Assembly: GCA_001898965.1 (NCBI GenBank)
Contig: MKVW01000004.1
Coordinates: 693,940 to 757,939, forward strand
DNA from: Rhizobiales bacterium 62-17
GTDB lineage: Bacteria > Pseudomonadota > Alphaproteobacteria > Rhizobiales > Beijerinckiaceae
Reading direction: 5' to 3'
DNA length: 64,000 nt
In this document: one piece after another, positions 17,271 through 26,471 of the stretch
How positions within the stretch are numbered: position 1 is the stretch's first letter
Layout: the number at the start of each line of letters is the position of its first letter
The notes under the pieces: generated by a model
Told to the model about the DNA's origin: nothing
The model's input: only the letters and a program-made list of their open reading frames with translations
Database searches by the model: none
Made by a program: the position numbers and the translations under genes

Positions 17271-17782
17271 ACTCTTACACCCTGCTTTGCGGCGCGCCGC
17301 CGCCGTCGAAGGACGAGGGGCAGGAACACCAAGCGCACCAGCCCCCAGCCGGCCACTGCTCCCGCCGCCGTAGTGATTGCGCCTTCGCTGGTCAATGGCA
17401 CGGCCGGCTCGAAATCGTCCATGGCGCGCCGCGCCACGTCCTGATCGAAATTGCCGAGCATGACGCCGACACGCGCCAGCGGACCGGCACTGGCGTATTC
17501 GATCAGTTGCTGGCGCAGCCGCACGAGTCTCGCGCTGTTTTCTTGCATATGCGCGCCCTGTTGGCGCACCAATTCGTCCGCATTGGTCTTCATGCGGGCG
17601 ATGCCTTCTTCACGGGTCAGATTGAGACGCAATGCATCGGCATCGAAAGCGGCGAGAACGCGCGCCAGTTCATCGATCGCGCCACCCAGCCGCTGCCGGT
17701 ACTGCTGCGAAAATTCCGGCAGTTGCGACGTCACCAGCCCCAAGGCCAGCGCGACCGCCAGCGCGAAGTACCGCAGGATCAT
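17267..17782 (-). CDS. DUF2937 family membrane protein
   Basis: This 171-residue protein has an N-terminal hydrophobic segment (RYFALAVALALGLVTSQLP) and a C-terminal one (about residues 133-157). Between them is a polar, helical domain with EFSQQYRQRLGGAIDEL, the hallmark of DUF2937. The C-terminus is Arg-rich. The topology suggests a periplasmic domain between two inner-membrane anchors. The function is unknown. It overlaps thiD by 4 bases and follows the DUF1244 gene on the same strand, forming a small conserved-type operon. Confidence 0.85.
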   Translation of the reverse strand: MILRYFALAVALALGLVTSQLPEFSQQYRQRLGGAIDELARVLAAFDADALRLNLTREEGIARMKTNADELVRQQGAHMQENSARLVRLRQQLIEYASAGPLARVGVMLGNFDQDVARRAMDDFEPAVPLTSEGAITTAAGAVAGWGLVRLVFLPLVLRRRRRAAKQGVRV

Positions 17783-17818
17783 GAAGCTTCTCCGCGCCCG
17801 CCGTCAGGACCGCACGCC

Positions 17819-18133
<315 letters not shown>

Positions 18134-18244
18134 TTTCGTCTCCAACACGCCGCCCGCTGGCGCGGGCGGCAGCCGTGACTGATATAGGCATCCCCTACCC
18201 CGGATGGCCAGAGCGATTATGGGGAATATCAGGCCAACCGATGA

Positions 18245-19258
18245 TCAGCCTTTCGGTTCCATATTGGCGATCTTCACGTAGCGACCCCAATCCTTGATGT
18301 CCTGAAGCATCAGCTTCTGAGCATCCTCCGGCCCCACGATGAAGGGATCGGAGCCAAACTCGGCCAGCCATTTCTTGGTTTCCGGCTTTTCCGCCATCTG
18401 GATGAAGGCCTTGCTGATCTGCGCCTTGATCGGGTCCGGCACGCCCTTGGGCACCGCCACGCCCCACCAGCCGACGACATCGACCCCGGGAACACCACTT
18501 TCATTCATCGTCGGGATATCCGGTGCGGTCGTCATCCGCTCCTTGGAGCTCAAGGCCAGCACCCGCATCTTGCCGTTGCGATGGAACGGCATGGCGAAGA
18601 TCGGGTCGTACATCATGCAATCGATGTTGCCGCTTTCGAGATCGTTCACCGAATCCGCCGCGGTCCGATAGGGCACTTCGACCATTTTGAGTTTCAGAAT
18701 GTCCTTCATCAGCGCGCCGGCGACCTGCCCGGTCGGCGCCGTTGTGCCATAGCTCGCCTTGTCGCCCTTCTGCTGCAAGGTCTTGATCAGATCCTGCAAG
18801 GTCTTGTGCGGGCTCTTGGCGCCCACCGTCACCGTGAAGGGCAAGCGGCAGACGCTGCCCAAGACATCGAACGCCTTGGCCGCGTCATAGCCCGGGTCTT
18901 TGAACAGCGACATATTGGCGGCGATGGCGCTCGGCGCATGGATCAGGATCGTATAGCCGTCGGGCTTGGCGCGGGCGGCGAAATTGATGGCAAGATTACC
19001 GCTGGCACCCACCTTGTTTTCGACAATCACCGTGCCGCCCAGGAACGGCCGCATGTTCTCGGCGAAATAGCGGGCGAACACATCGGCGCCGCTGCCGGCG
19101 GGGAAAGCGCAGATGACGCGTACTTCCCGCGACGGATATTTTTCCTGCGCCCAAACCGGCGTGCCCAAAGCCGATACCGTCGCTAAGGCGGCGCCAGAAC
19201 CGAGCATGTCACGGCGCGTAATCGCAGCCGATAGCGTACCCAGACGTTTGCTGTGCAT
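18245..19258 (-). CDS. Bug/TctC-family periplasmic binding protein with Tat signal (orphan)
   Basis: This periplasmic solute receptor has 337 residues. The start at 19258 is supported by AAAGGGAGGGG about 6-16 bases upstream. The leader carries twin arginines (ITRRDMLGSGAALATVSAL) and ends near VWAQEKYPS. The mature protein follows the Bug pattern: REVRVICAFPAGSGADVFARY, VIVENKVGASGNLAI and VPYRTAADSVNDLESGNIDC. The Bug fold binds carboxylates such as citrate, glutarate or aromatic acids. No TctA/TctB is near. It is divergent from the gamma carbonic anhydrase gene, with 195 bases between starts. Confidence 0.9.
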   Translation of the reverse strand: MHSKRLGTLSAAITRRDMLGSGAALATVSALGTPVWAQEKYPSREVRVICAFPAGSGADVFARYFAENMRPFLGGTVIVENKVGASGNLAINFAARAKPDGYTILIHAPSAIAANMSLFKDPGYDAAKAFDVLGSVCRLPFTVTVGAKSPHKTLQDLIKTLQQKGDKASYGTTAPTGQVAGALMKDILKLKMVEVPYRTAADSVNDLESGNIDCMMYDPIFAMPFHRNGKMRVLALSSKERMTTAPDIPTMNESGVPGVDVVGWWGVAVPKGVPDPIKAQISKAFIQMAEKPETKKWLAEFGSDPFIVGPEDAQKLMLQDIKDWGRYVKIANMEPKG

Positions 19259-19453
19259 GAATGCCCCTCCCTTTGATGGCGCAACGGTTTCAGCGATCGT
19301 TTGCGCCTTGATGCTGGCTAGATTGGCGGCAATCGCGACCGGGAGCAAGCGCTCAAATGGCAAATGTCCGGGCTTGCCATAGGCCAGGCTTGCTATCACC
19401 AGGACCGGGCGATAGGCATCCTTCATGTCACGGCTGATCAGGGAACAGGATCG

Positions 19454-20005
19454 ATGCCCGTTTACGCCATCAATGAATTTCGCCCCACCGTCGCGGACCC
19501 GAAGCGCTGCTGGATCGCGCCCGGCGCCGTGGTGATCGGCAAAGTCCGCCTCGGCCTCGATGTCGGCATCTGGTTCGGCGCCGTGCTGCGCGGCGACACC
19601 GACCTGATCGAGATCGGTGATGGCACCAATATTCAGGACGGTTCGATCCTGCACACCGACCCCGGCCTGCAATTGCGCGTCGGCGCCAATTGCACCATCG
19701 GCCATAGGGTCACCCTGCACGGCTGCACCATCGGCCCCAACACCTTGATCGGCATGGGCGCGACGATCCTGAACGGCGCGAAAATCGGCGCCAACTGCCT
19801 CGTCGGTGCCGGCGCTTTGGTCACCGAAGGCAAGGAATTTCCCGACAATTCCCTCATCGTCGGCTCCCCGGCCAAGGTCGTGCGCACGCTCGACGATAAG
19901 GCGCTGGCCGGCATGGCGCGCAATGCCAAGGGCTATATCGCCAATGGGCAGCGCTATACGGCCGGCCTGCAGGAATGCGAACCTCTTGTCGGTTCCGACA
20001 CATAG
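19454..20005 (+). CDS. Gamma-class carbonic anhydrase family protein (left-handed beta helix)
   Basis: This hexapeptide-repeat protein has 183 residues and starts at an ATG after AGGA. Repeats of the type [IV]GDGTNI and IGPNTLIG form a left-handed beta helix. The three His expected as zinc ligands in YrdA/PaaY/CaiE-like trimers are present at about residues 67 (SILHTDPG), 84 (TIGHRV) and 89 (TLHGCTIG). The family includes true carbonic anhydrases and many proteins without shown activity. It stands alone; a hairpin at 20036-20056 follows its stop. Confidence 0.92.
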   Translation: MPVYAINEFRPTVADPKRCWIAPGAVVIGKVRLGLDVGIWFGAVLRGDTDLIEIGDGTNIQDGSILHTDPGLQLRVGANCTIGHRVTLHGCTIGPNTLIGMGATILNGAKIGANCLVGAGALVTEGKEFPDNSLIVGSPAKVVRTLDDKALAGMARNAKGYIANGQRYTAGLQECEPLVGSDT

Positions 20006-20035
20006 CTGGCATTTACGAAGCGAATTGCGGCGGCA

Positions 20036-20056
20036 CGGTCTTTGCCTTAAAGACCG
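20036..20056. terminator. Perfect 8-bp hairpin between carbonic anhydrase and monooxygenase genes
   Basis: CGGTCTTT (20036-20043) and AAAGACCG (20049-20056) pair perfectly around a 5-base loop, 31 bases past the carbonic anhydrase stop. There is no following T-run, so it may be an operator or mRNA 3' structure for the monooxygenase gene at 20133 instead of a terminator. Confidence 0.4.
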
Positions 20057-20132
20057 CTGCGGAGAAAACGGGTCGGCCGGCTGGCAGGGCGGATCCCGGC
20101 AAGAACCAAGAATGGCAATGCTGGAGTCTTGA

Positions 20133-21317
20133 GTGCAAAAGTATAAAATTATCATTGCAGGCGCCGGTCTCGGCGGCCTGACAGCGGCTTGTGTCCTGAT
20201 GCAGGCCGGCCACGACGTGGAAATCTACGAACAGGCCCCGGCGCTTGGCGAAATTGGCGCGGGCATTCAGGTCAGCGCCAATCCCATGCATGTGCTGCGG
20301 CACATCGGCGTCGGCGAAAAGATCACCAGCATCGGCGTAAGCCCCGGCGCCTATGTGTTCCGCCTGCACGACACGGGCGAGGTCATCCAACGCTTTTCGC
20401 TCTCGAAAGAACACGAGGCGATGCATGGCGCTCCCTATACGCAGCTGCATCGCGCTGACCTGCACGAAATCCTCGCCGCCCGCGCGCGTGAGCTGAAGCC
20501 GGACGTGGTGCACCTCAACAAGCGTGTCAAATCCTTCACCGAAACGGCCGATGGCGTCGAACTGTATTTTGACGACGGCACGTCGACCAAGGGCGACCTG
20601 CTCATTGGCGCCGATGGCCTGAAGTCGGTTGTGCGCGCACAATTGTTTGGCGCCGCCCCCGCCGTCTACACCGGCGATGCGGCCTGGCGCATTCTCGTGC
20701 CAGTCGAAAAACTACCGAAGGATTTCCTCGAGCCGGTGATGTCGGTCTTCATGGGACCGAACGGCCATGCCGTCTGCTATTACCTGCGCTCCGGCACTTT
20801 GATGAATTTCGTCGGCATCGTCGAGACCGACGACATCTCCGAAGAATCCTGGACCGTGCGCTATCCGTGGGAAAATCTGAAGGCGGATTTCGCCGGCTGG
20901 CACGAAGCCATCCAGACCATCATCGACACCGCCGACAAGGACCAGTGCTTCCGCTGGTCGCTGTTCGGCCGGCCGGCGACGATGAACTGGAGCTCAAAGC
21001 GCGTCACCCTGCTCGGCGACTCCGTCCACCCGACCCTGCCCTATCTCGCCCAAGGCGCCGCCATGGCCATCGAGGATGGCGCGGTGCTGATGCGCGCGCT
21101 GGCGCAGGAGCCGGAATTGCCCAAGGCGCTGCAAGTCTATCAGCGTAACCGGGCGGAGCGGACGGCGAAGATCGTCACCCAGTCGACCGACAACCGCCGC
21201 CTGTTCCACCTGCCGTCCCAGGACGCTATTCGCGCCGAATTCTCCAAGCGCGATGAGGGGAACGATCGCAATCGCTGGCTGTATTCGTACAATCCGCTGA
21301 CCGTTCCGCTGGTCTGA
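20133..21317 (+). CDS. FAD-dependent aromatic-ring monooxygenase (salicylate/3-hydroxybenzoate hydroxylase type)
   Basis: This single-component flavoprotein hydroxylase has 394 residues and starts at GTG with GGAG 6 bases upstream. The dinucleotide fold is at the very N-terminus (IIIAGAGLGGLTAACVL), followed by an acidic end of strand two (VEIYEQAP). The DG motif is LIGADGLKSVVR and the GD motif is LLGDSVHPTLPYLAQG, which contacts FAD. Members use NAD(P)H and O2 to hydroxylate phenolic acids. The order resembles 3-hydroxybenzoate 6-hydroxylase and salicylate hydroxylase. No ring-cleavage gene is adjacent, so the substrate is open. A terminator follows 18 bases after the stop. Confidence 0.9.
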   Translation: MQKYKIIIAGAGLGGLTAACVLMQAGHDVEIYEQAPALGEIGAGIQVSANPMHVLRHIGVGEKITSIGVSPGAYVFRLHDTGEVIQRFSLSKEHEAMHGAPYTQLHRADLHEILAARARELKPDVVHLNKRVKSFTETADGVELYFDDGTSTKGDLLIGADGLKSVVRAQLFGAAPAVYTGDAAWRILVPVEKLPKDFLEPVMSVFMGPNGHAVCYYLRSGTLMNFVGIVETDDISEESWTVRYPWENLKADFAGWHEAIQTIIDTADKDQCFRWSLFGRPATMNWSSKRVTLLGDSVHPTLPYLAQGAAMAIEDGAVLMRALAQEPELPKALQVYQRNRAERTAKIVTQSTDNRRLFHLPSQDAIRAEFSKRDEGNDRNRWLYSYNPLTVPLV

Positions 21318-21334
21318 CCACATAAAACCGAGAA

Positions 21335-21361
21335 GAAACGGGCTGTTAAGCCGCCCGTTTC
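21335..21361 (+). terminator. Rho-independent-type terminator after the FAD monooxygenase
   Basis: GAAACGGGC (21335-21343) pairs perfectly with GCCCGTTTC (21353-21361), 18 bases beyond the stop, and is followed by TCACTTTTG, a short T-run. This is a good intrinsic terminator candidate. Confidence 0.7.
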
Positions 21362-21519
21362 TCACTTTTGTCATCAGCAAGCCCGTACAGGAACCTCCGC
21401 CGCGCATGCGACGTTTGGGTTTCGGTGCGGGCTTGCTTACATTTAGCCCAATGAAAAGGCGGGCACGGGGGTCTTGGCACAAGATCTTGGTGCGATGCCG
21501 CTGCAACATCGGAGAATTC

Positions 21520-22434
21520 ATGAGCTGGCATGCCGGAAACGACCCCGTGGCGGGCGACCCTCATTCCTGTGACGCACTGGAACTGGTGATCGTGCCCCGT
21601 GCCCGCGACATCGGCGGGTTCGAGGTGCGCCGCGCTCTGCCCCATGGCAAGCGCCAGATGGTCGGCCCCTTCATCTTTTTCGACCAGATGGGTCCGGCTC
21701 AATTTCTATCCGGTCAAGGCATGGACGTGCGGCCCCATCCCCACATCGGCCTTGCCACCGTCTCCTATCTCTTCGACGGCGCGATCATGCATCGCGACAG
21801 CGAAGGCAATCAGCTTGAGATCACGCCCGGCGCCATGAACCTCATGACCGCCGGACGCGGTATCGCCCATTCCGAACGCACACCTGAAAGCCTGCGCACG
21901 GGCACGCACAGTCTCTCCGGCATTCAAAGCTGGGTGGCGCTGCCGGAAGGTTTCGAAGAAATCGATCCGGGCTTCCAGCATTTCGCCGCGCCGGTTCTGC
22001 CGCGCGTTTCCGAGAAAGGTGTTGAAACGCGGATTATCGCTGGACGCGCTTATGGCCAGGCTTCGCCGGTCAATACGTTGTCGGACTGGTTTTATGTCGA
22101 AGCCATCCTCGCCGCCGGCACCAGCCTGCCGCTCGATGCCGACTACGAGGAACGCGCGATCTATGTGGTCGAGGGCGAAATCGACGTTGCCGGTGAACGC
22201 TTTGAATCATCGCGTCTGTTGATCTTTCGCCCCGGCGACAAGATCACCATTCGGGCACTGAGCAATGCACGGCTCATGTTGCTGGGTGGAACCGCCATGA
22301 ACGGACCGCGTTATATTTGGTGGAATTTCGTCTCCTCCAGCAAGGAGCGCATCGAGCAGGCGAAGGAAGATTGGAAGCGCGGAGAGTTCGCGCCCGTGCC
22401 TGACGAAACAGAGTTCATACCACTGCCTGAGTGA
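21520..22434 (+). CDS. Pirin family protein
   Basis: This bicupin protein of the pirin family has 304 residues; the start at 21520 has GGAGA 5 bases upstream. The N-terminal cupin carries the pirin metal site in DVRPHPHIGLATVSYLFDG (two His) and GIAHSERTPES (His and Glu). The second cupin covers about residues 180-290 (YEERAIYVVEGEIDVAG). Some pirins are quercetin dioxygenases and others are regulators or redox sensors. This one has no informative neighbour. The ABC gene downstream starts 92 bases later on the same strand. Confidence 0.93.
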   Translation: MSWHAGNDPVAGDPHSCDALELVIVPRARDIGGFEVRRALPHGKRQMVGPFIFFDQMGPAQFLSGQGMDVRPHPHIGLATVSYLFDGAIMHRDSEGNQLEITPGAMNLMTAGRGIAHSERTPESLRTGTHSLSGIQSWVALPEGFEEIDPGFQHFAAPVLPRVSEKGVETRIIAGRAYGQASPVNTLSDWFYVEAILAAGTSLPLDADYEERAIYVVEGEIDVAGERFESSRLLIFRPGDKITIRALSNARLMLLGGTAMNGPRYIWWNFVSSSKERIEQAKEDWKRGEFAPVPDETEFIPLPE

Positions 22435-22526
22435 CGTCCGGCGTGTGGTTTGGAAAGCAGGTTTGCATTCCGAACTGCCGCTCGGCAATGCGGCGAAATT
22501 AATCCATCGGGCTTGCGCCCGGTGGA

Positions 22527-24362
22527 ATGCCGCAGGGCCAATGGACGATGGACGACCTCAAAACGGATACGACAGAAAAAGAAGCCGAAAAGCCTTCAAT
22601 CCTCTCTGACTTCTTCGCTCTTTCCGGTGGTTTCTGGCGTGGCGAAAGCGCCATGCGCGCTTGGACCCTGACGTTTCTCGTCATCGCCAGTCAGCTCGCG
22701 CAAATCGGCGGCCAGGTCGGCCTCAATGCCTGGAATCGCATTTTCTTCGACGCCCTCGAGCGCAAGGATTTGGCTGAAGTCTGGGTGGCGATCGCCTGGG
22801 TGCCGTTCGTCGTCGCCGGTATCGCCGCTTCGGTCTCAGCATTGGTCGTCACGCGCATGCTGTTTCAGACACGCTGGCGGGAATGGCTGACCGATCGCAT
22901 CGCCGGCTGGTGGATCGCCGACCAGCGCTATTATCGGCTGGGTTTCATCGCCCCCAATCAATCCGCGCCGGAATATCGTATCGCCGACGATGTCCGCCTC
23001 GCCGTCGAACCTCTGGTCGAACTGGCGCTCGGCCTTTTCAGCGCTCTGATCACCGCCGCGACATTCGCCGCCATTCTTTGGGAAGTCGCCGGCGCCGCGC
23101 GCGTGACCTTGGCGGGCAATACCTTCGACATCCCCGCCTATATGGCGATCGCTGCCGTGATCTATGCCGCAATAGCCTCGGCCGCCGCTTATGTCGTCGG
23201 CAAGCCGCTTGTTCCCTGGGTGACGGCCAAGAATGAAGCGGAGGCGCAGTTTCGCGCCGAGATGACGCGGTTGCGCGAGAATGCTGAAAGCATCGCGCTC
23301 ATCCGTGGCGACAAGGATGAACTCGGCTCCGTGCGTTCGTCCTATGCCAATGTCGTGACTGCCTGGCTCAACATCATTCGCCAGCAAGGCATCATTGCCG
23401 TGGTGCTGAATACCAATGGTGGTTTGTTTCCCATCGTGCCTTTGTTGCTGGTGGCGCCCAAATATCTCACTGGTGAGCTGTCTCTCGGCGCGGTCATGCA
23501 GGTTGTCGCGGCCTTCAACGCGGTGCAAGGCGCACTCGTCTGGTTCGTCGACAATATCGTGCGGCTGGCGGAATGGTATGCCTCGGCCGGCCGCGTGAGC
23601 GAACTCGGCCGAGCTTTGGACGAGATCGATCTCGGTACCGATATGGAAAGCGACAAGTCCATCGAGCTGGGCGTCAGCGATGACGGAACGATCCATCTCG
23701 ACAACCTTTCGATTGCCGACCTAGCTGGACGTGTCGTCATCAAGGATGCATCAACGCGCATCAAACCCGGCGAAAAAGTGCTGGTGACCGGCGAAAGCGG
23801 TTCCGGCAAGAGCACGCTCATTCGCGCCATGGCGGGCCTCTGGCCGTGGGGGTCGGGTACGATCAAGGTGCCGCGCAACGTCACCATCGCCTTCGTTCCG
23901 CAAAAACCCTATCTGCCCCTGGGGACGCTGCGCGATGCCTTGGTTTACCCAAGTGAGGGAGCAACCGTCAGCGATAAAGCGATTCATGATGCCATGAAAC
24001 GCTGCGGCCTGAACTATCTGATCAAGCAGTTGGATGAACCGGATGTGCGTTGGGATCAAACCTTGTCCGGCGGCGAACGCCAGCGCGTCGCATTTTGCCG
24101 GCTGCTCATCCAGAAACCGCAGATCATCATCATGGACGAGGCCACATCGGCTCTCGACGAAGAAAGCCAGGAGTCCCTTCTATCGCTTCTGCGCGAAGAT
24201 CTTGCGGAAGCCACGGTTCTCAGCGTCGGCCATCGCAGCGGTATCGAAGAATTTCACGACCGAAAGATCGTATTGGAAAAGCGTAATGCCGGCGCGCGCA
24301 TGACATCGAAGAAATTGCCGCAGAAGATCATGCGCATGTTCCGGCGCGCGAAGACGACCTAG
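22527..24362 (+). CDS. SbmA/BacA-like ABC transporter (fused membrane and ATPase domains)
   Basis: This 611-residue half-transporter has an ABC_membrane_2 domain (about residues 40-330), as in SbmA/BacA, YddA and peroxisomal ABCD proteins. An ATPase domain follows with Walker A GESGSGKST near residue 421, signature LSGGERQRVAFCRLL and Walker B IIIMDEATSALD. It should work as a homodimer. YddA-like members are of unknown substrate; BacA/SbmA relatives move peptides and modified peptides and influence lipid A acylation in rhizobia. The start may instead be the ATG at 22548; neither has a strong ribosome site. The convergent marR gene overlaps its last 4 bases. Confidence 0.88.
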   Translation: MPQGQWTMDDLKTDTTEKEAEKPSILSDFFALSGGFWRGESAMRAWTLTFLVIASQLAQIGGQVGLNAWNRIFFDALERKDLAEVWVAIAWVPFVVAGIAASVSALVVTRMLFQTRWREWLTDRIAGWWIADQRYYRLGFIAPNQSAPEYRIADDVRLAVEPLVELALGLFSALITAATFAAILWEVAGAARVTLAGNTFDIPAYMAIAAVIYAAIASAAAYVVGKPLVPWVTAKNEAEAQFRAEMTRLRENAESIALIRGDKDELGSVRSSYANVVTAWLNIIRQQGIIAVVLNTNGGLFPIVPLLLVAPKYLTGELSLGAVMQVVAAFNAVQGALVWFVDNIVRLAEWYASAGRVSELGRALDEIDLGTDMESDKSIELGVSDDGTIHLDNLSIADLAGRVVIKDASTRIKPGEKVLVTGESGSGKSTLIRAMAGLWPWGSGTIKVPRNVTIAFVPQKPYLPLGTLRDALVYPSEGATVSDKAIHDAMKRCGLNYLIKQLDEPDVRWDQTLSGGERQRVAFCRLLIQKPQIIIMDEATSALDEESQESLLSLLREDLAEATVLSVGHRSGIEEFHDRKIVLEKRNAGARMTSKKLPQKIMRMFRRAKTT

Positions 24363-24814
24363 CTCAACGCCCGCAATCCCTGCCGCAGATCGTCAGGCGT
24401 GATCGCGCCGAGCAGTTTCTCGACTTCGGTATGTTTCTTCTCCCAGACCGGCACGGCAGCGGCCAGCGTTTCAAGGCCACGCCTCGTCAGCTTGAGCAAG
24501 CGACTGCGCCGATCCTGCGGGTCTTGCGCGATTTCAACGAAGCCGCGCCGCTCCAACGGTTTCAACGCCGCCGTTAGAGTCGTGCGATCCATGGCGAGGA
24601 ACTGCGCGATCGCGCCCATGGCGGCAGGTTCCGGCCGGTTAAGCGACATCATCAAGGAGAATTGGCCGTTGGTCAGTCCATAAGGACGCATCGCCTCATC
24701 GAAAATACGCGCCAACACGCGCGCCGCTTTCTGCGCATGAAAACACAGGCATGTGTCGCGCACGTGCAGCGTGGTCGCGTAGGGAACCGGCGAAGGTTTC
24801 GACGATTTGATCAT
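24359..24814 (-). CDS. MarR family transcriptional regulator
   Basis: This winged-helix repressor has 151 residues. The DNA-binding part is AIAQFLAMDRTTLTAALKPLERRGFVEI, with the wing DPQDRRSRLLKLT, as in MarR proteins. Two Cys near the N-terminus (DTCLCFHAQKAAR) recall redox-sensing OhrR/DUF24-like logic, but this is only a hint. It is divergent from the DUF899 gene, and the 77-base gap holds a perfect palindrome GTTGATATCAAC, very likely its operator. The chosen start at 24814 keeps the palindrome outside the gene; an upstream start would translate through it. Confidence 0.92.
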   Translation of the reverse strand: MIKSSKPSPVPYATTLHVRDTCLCFHAQKAARVLARIFDEAMRPYGLTNGQFSLMMSLNRPEPAAMGAIAQFLAMDRTTLTAALKPLERRGFVEIAQDPQDRRSRLLKLTRRGLETLAAAVPVWEKKHTEVEKLLGAITPDDLRQGLRALS

Positions 24815-24850
24815 GGTGCGGGACGACTCAGGTTGACCTTCCAAAATAAT

Positions 24851-24862
24851 GTTGATATCAAC
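24851..24862. promoter_or_regulatory. Perfect 12-bp palindrome GTTGATATCAAC: probable MarR operator
   Basis: The palindrome lies in the 77-base gap between the divergent marR gene (start 24814) and the DUF899 gene (start 24892), 29 bases before the latter. MarR dimers bind such short palindromes, and autoregulated divergent layouts are usual. The half-site TTGAT recurs in the large palindrome beside the other marR gene at 49014-49045. Confidence 0.65.
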
Positions 24863-24891
24863 CTTTCTACACGAAAGAAGGGAGATGGACA

Positions 24892-25623
24892 ATGCCAAAC
24901 CACCCTGTCGTCTCACGCGAGGAGTGGCTCGAGGCACGCAAAGCGCTGCTTCTTCGTGAAAAGGAACACACCCGTGCCCGCGATCGCCTGAACCAGGATC
25001 GCCTGGCCTTGCCGTGGGTGAAGGTCGACAAGACCTACATGTTCGACACGCCGGCTGGCCGTAAATCCCTTGCCGATCTCTTCGACGGCCGCAGCCAGCT
25101 CATGATCTATCATTTCATGCTCGGCCCCGACTGGACCGCCGGCTGTTCCGGCTGTTCCTTCCTCGCCGATCATTTCGATGGCGCCCGCCAGCACATCATT
25201 CATCACGACGTCAATCTGGTTGCGGTCTCGCGTGCGCCACTATCGAAGATCGAGGCTTATCGCCAGCGCATGGGATGGAACTTCCCCTGGATCTCCTCCA
25301 ACGGCAGCGACTTCAACTACGACTATCATGTCTCCTATACGCCCGAGGATCTCGCCGGCGATCGGATCACCTACAACTTCCAGCAGATCGACGTGGCGCA
25401 GGGGCACGACGAACTGCCCGGCATGAGCTGTTTCTATCAAGACGAGAACGGCCAGGTGTTCCACACCTATTCGAGCTATGCGCGCGGCATGGAAGAAGCA
25501 ATCGGCGCGCTGATGCTCCTCGATCGCGCGCCGAAAGGCCGCAACGAAGCCACGACCATGAACTGGGTACGGCGCCACGACGAATATGCGCCGGACGTCA
25601 AAGCGTCATGCTGCGCGGAGTAG
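24892..25623 (+). CDS. DUF899 family thioredoxin-like protein
   Basis: This 243-residue protein of the DUF899 family has a thioredoxin-like fold. It shows the family core TWMLGP-like segment as MIYHFMLGPDWTAGCSGCSF, with Cys at about residues 85 and 88 in a CxxC, and then LNLVAVSRAPL-like NLVAVSRAPLSKIEAYR. The CxxC resembles a redox site, though activity is unproven. The C-terminus ends in Cys-Cys. It is divergent from a marR gene across a palindrome and precedes a VOC gene by 30 bases, so the two are likely one stress-induced unit controlled by that MarR. Confidence 0.9.
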   Translation: MPNHPVVSREEWLEARKALLLREKEHTRARDRLNQDRLALPWVKVDKTYMFDTPAGRKSLADLFDGRSQLMIYHFMLGPDWTAGCSGCSFLADHFDGARQHIIHHDVNLVAVSRAPLSKIEAYRQRMGWNFPWISSNGSDFNYDYHVSYTPEDLAGDRITYNFQQIDVAQGHDELPGMSCFYQDENGQVFHTYSSYARGMEEAIGALMLLDRAPKGRNEATTMNWVRRHDEYAPDVKASCCAE

Positions 25624-25653
25624 ATTTCGAAACAGCAAGAGTGGGAGTAGCGC

Positions 25654-26424
25654 ATGTCTGAGTGGACGGGAAAATTCTGCTGGTACGAACTGATGACGTC
25701 GGATCTGCCAGCGGCACGCAAATTCTATGGCGATGTCATCGGCTGGACAGGTCAGAACGCCGGCCAGCCGCACATGGACTATTGGCTGATGTCGCTTGGC
25801 GAAGCGATGGCCGCCGGCATGATGGCCATTCCGGAGAATGCCTGCGATGCCGGCGCCAAGCCAGGCTGGATCGGCTATATCGCCGTCGACGATGTCGATG
25901 CCATGGCCGAGAAAGTGAAGCAGAAAGGCGGCAAGATCTATCGCGCGCCCGACAACATTCCCGGCATCGGCCGTTTCGCCATCGTCGCCGATCCGCAAGG
26001 CGCCGCCTTCGCTCTGTTCAAAGGTGAAGGCGAGGCACCGCCCGCACCGCCGCGTGGCACGCCGGGTCAAGCGGGATGGCGTGAGCTTTATGCCAACGAC
26101 CATGTCGCCGCGCTCGATTTCTATGGCGAACTCTTCGGCTGGACCAAGGCAGACCACGTCGACATGGGCGACATGGGCATCTACCAGCTCTTCGCTAAGG
26201 GTGGCGAACCGATAGGCGGCATGATGAACAAGATGCCGCAAATGCCGGCCCCCTATTGGACCTACTATTTCAATGTCGAGGGCGCCGATGCCGCCGCGGC
26301 CCGCGTCAAAGCGGCCGGAGGCCAGGTGCTGATGGAGCCGATGGAAGTTCCCGGCGGTGACTGGATCGTCAACGGCCTCGACCCCCAGGGCGCCGCGTTC
26401 AATCTGGTTGCCCCGAAAAAATGA
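25654..26424 (+). CDS. Two-domain VOC (glyoxalase/bleomycin-resistance fold) protein
   Basis: This 256-residue protein consists of two VOC modules, residues about 5-120 (GKFCWYELMTSDLPAARKFY, then FAIVADPQGAAFALFK) and about 132-256 (GWRELYANDHVAALDFY, then GLDPQGAAFNLV). The layout resembles the 27-kDa antigen/CFP30B-like group of VOC proteins. The metal ligand His and Glu positions are not all conserved, since the usual E in the last strand is replaced by Phe/Leu, so catalysis is uncertain. It lies 30 bases after the DUF899 gene and shares its likely MarR control. Confidence 0.88.
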   Translation: MSEWTGKFCWYELMTSDLPAARKFYGDVIGWTGQNAGQPHMDYWLMSLGEAMAAGMMAIPENACDAGAKPGWIGYIAVDDVDAMAEKVKQKGGKIYRAPDNIPGIGRFAIVADPQGAAFALFKGEGEAPPAPPRGTPGQAGWRELYANDHVAALDFYGELFGWTKADHVDMGDMGIYQLFAKGGEPIGGMMNKMPQMPAPYWTYYFNVEGADAAAARVKAAGGQVLMEPMEVPGGDWIVNGLDPQGAAFNLVAPKK

Positions 26425-26441
26425 TCCCCGCGATCTCGCGT

Positions 26442-26470
26442 GCTCGATTGTAATAGTATAACAATCGAGC
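26442..26470. promoter_or_regulatory. 10-bp inverted repeat abutting the tonB start codon
   Basis: GCTCGATTGT (26442-26451) and ACAATCGAGC (26461-26470) are perfect inverted repeats around AATAGTATA. The right arm ends one base before the GTG at 26472. It could be an operator, for example an iron-responsive one, or an mRNA hairpin occupying the ribosome site. It also lies 18 bases after the VOC stop, where a terminator might be, but no T-run follows. Confidence 0.5.
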
Positions 26471-26471
26471 C

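Noticed and set aside
19259..20155. Upstream extension of the Bug-type gene at 18245 into a 636-codon frame
   Set aside because: The extension crosses the divergent carbonic anhydrase gene, lacks a ribosome site and would bury the Tat signal; the start at 19258 explains the gene.
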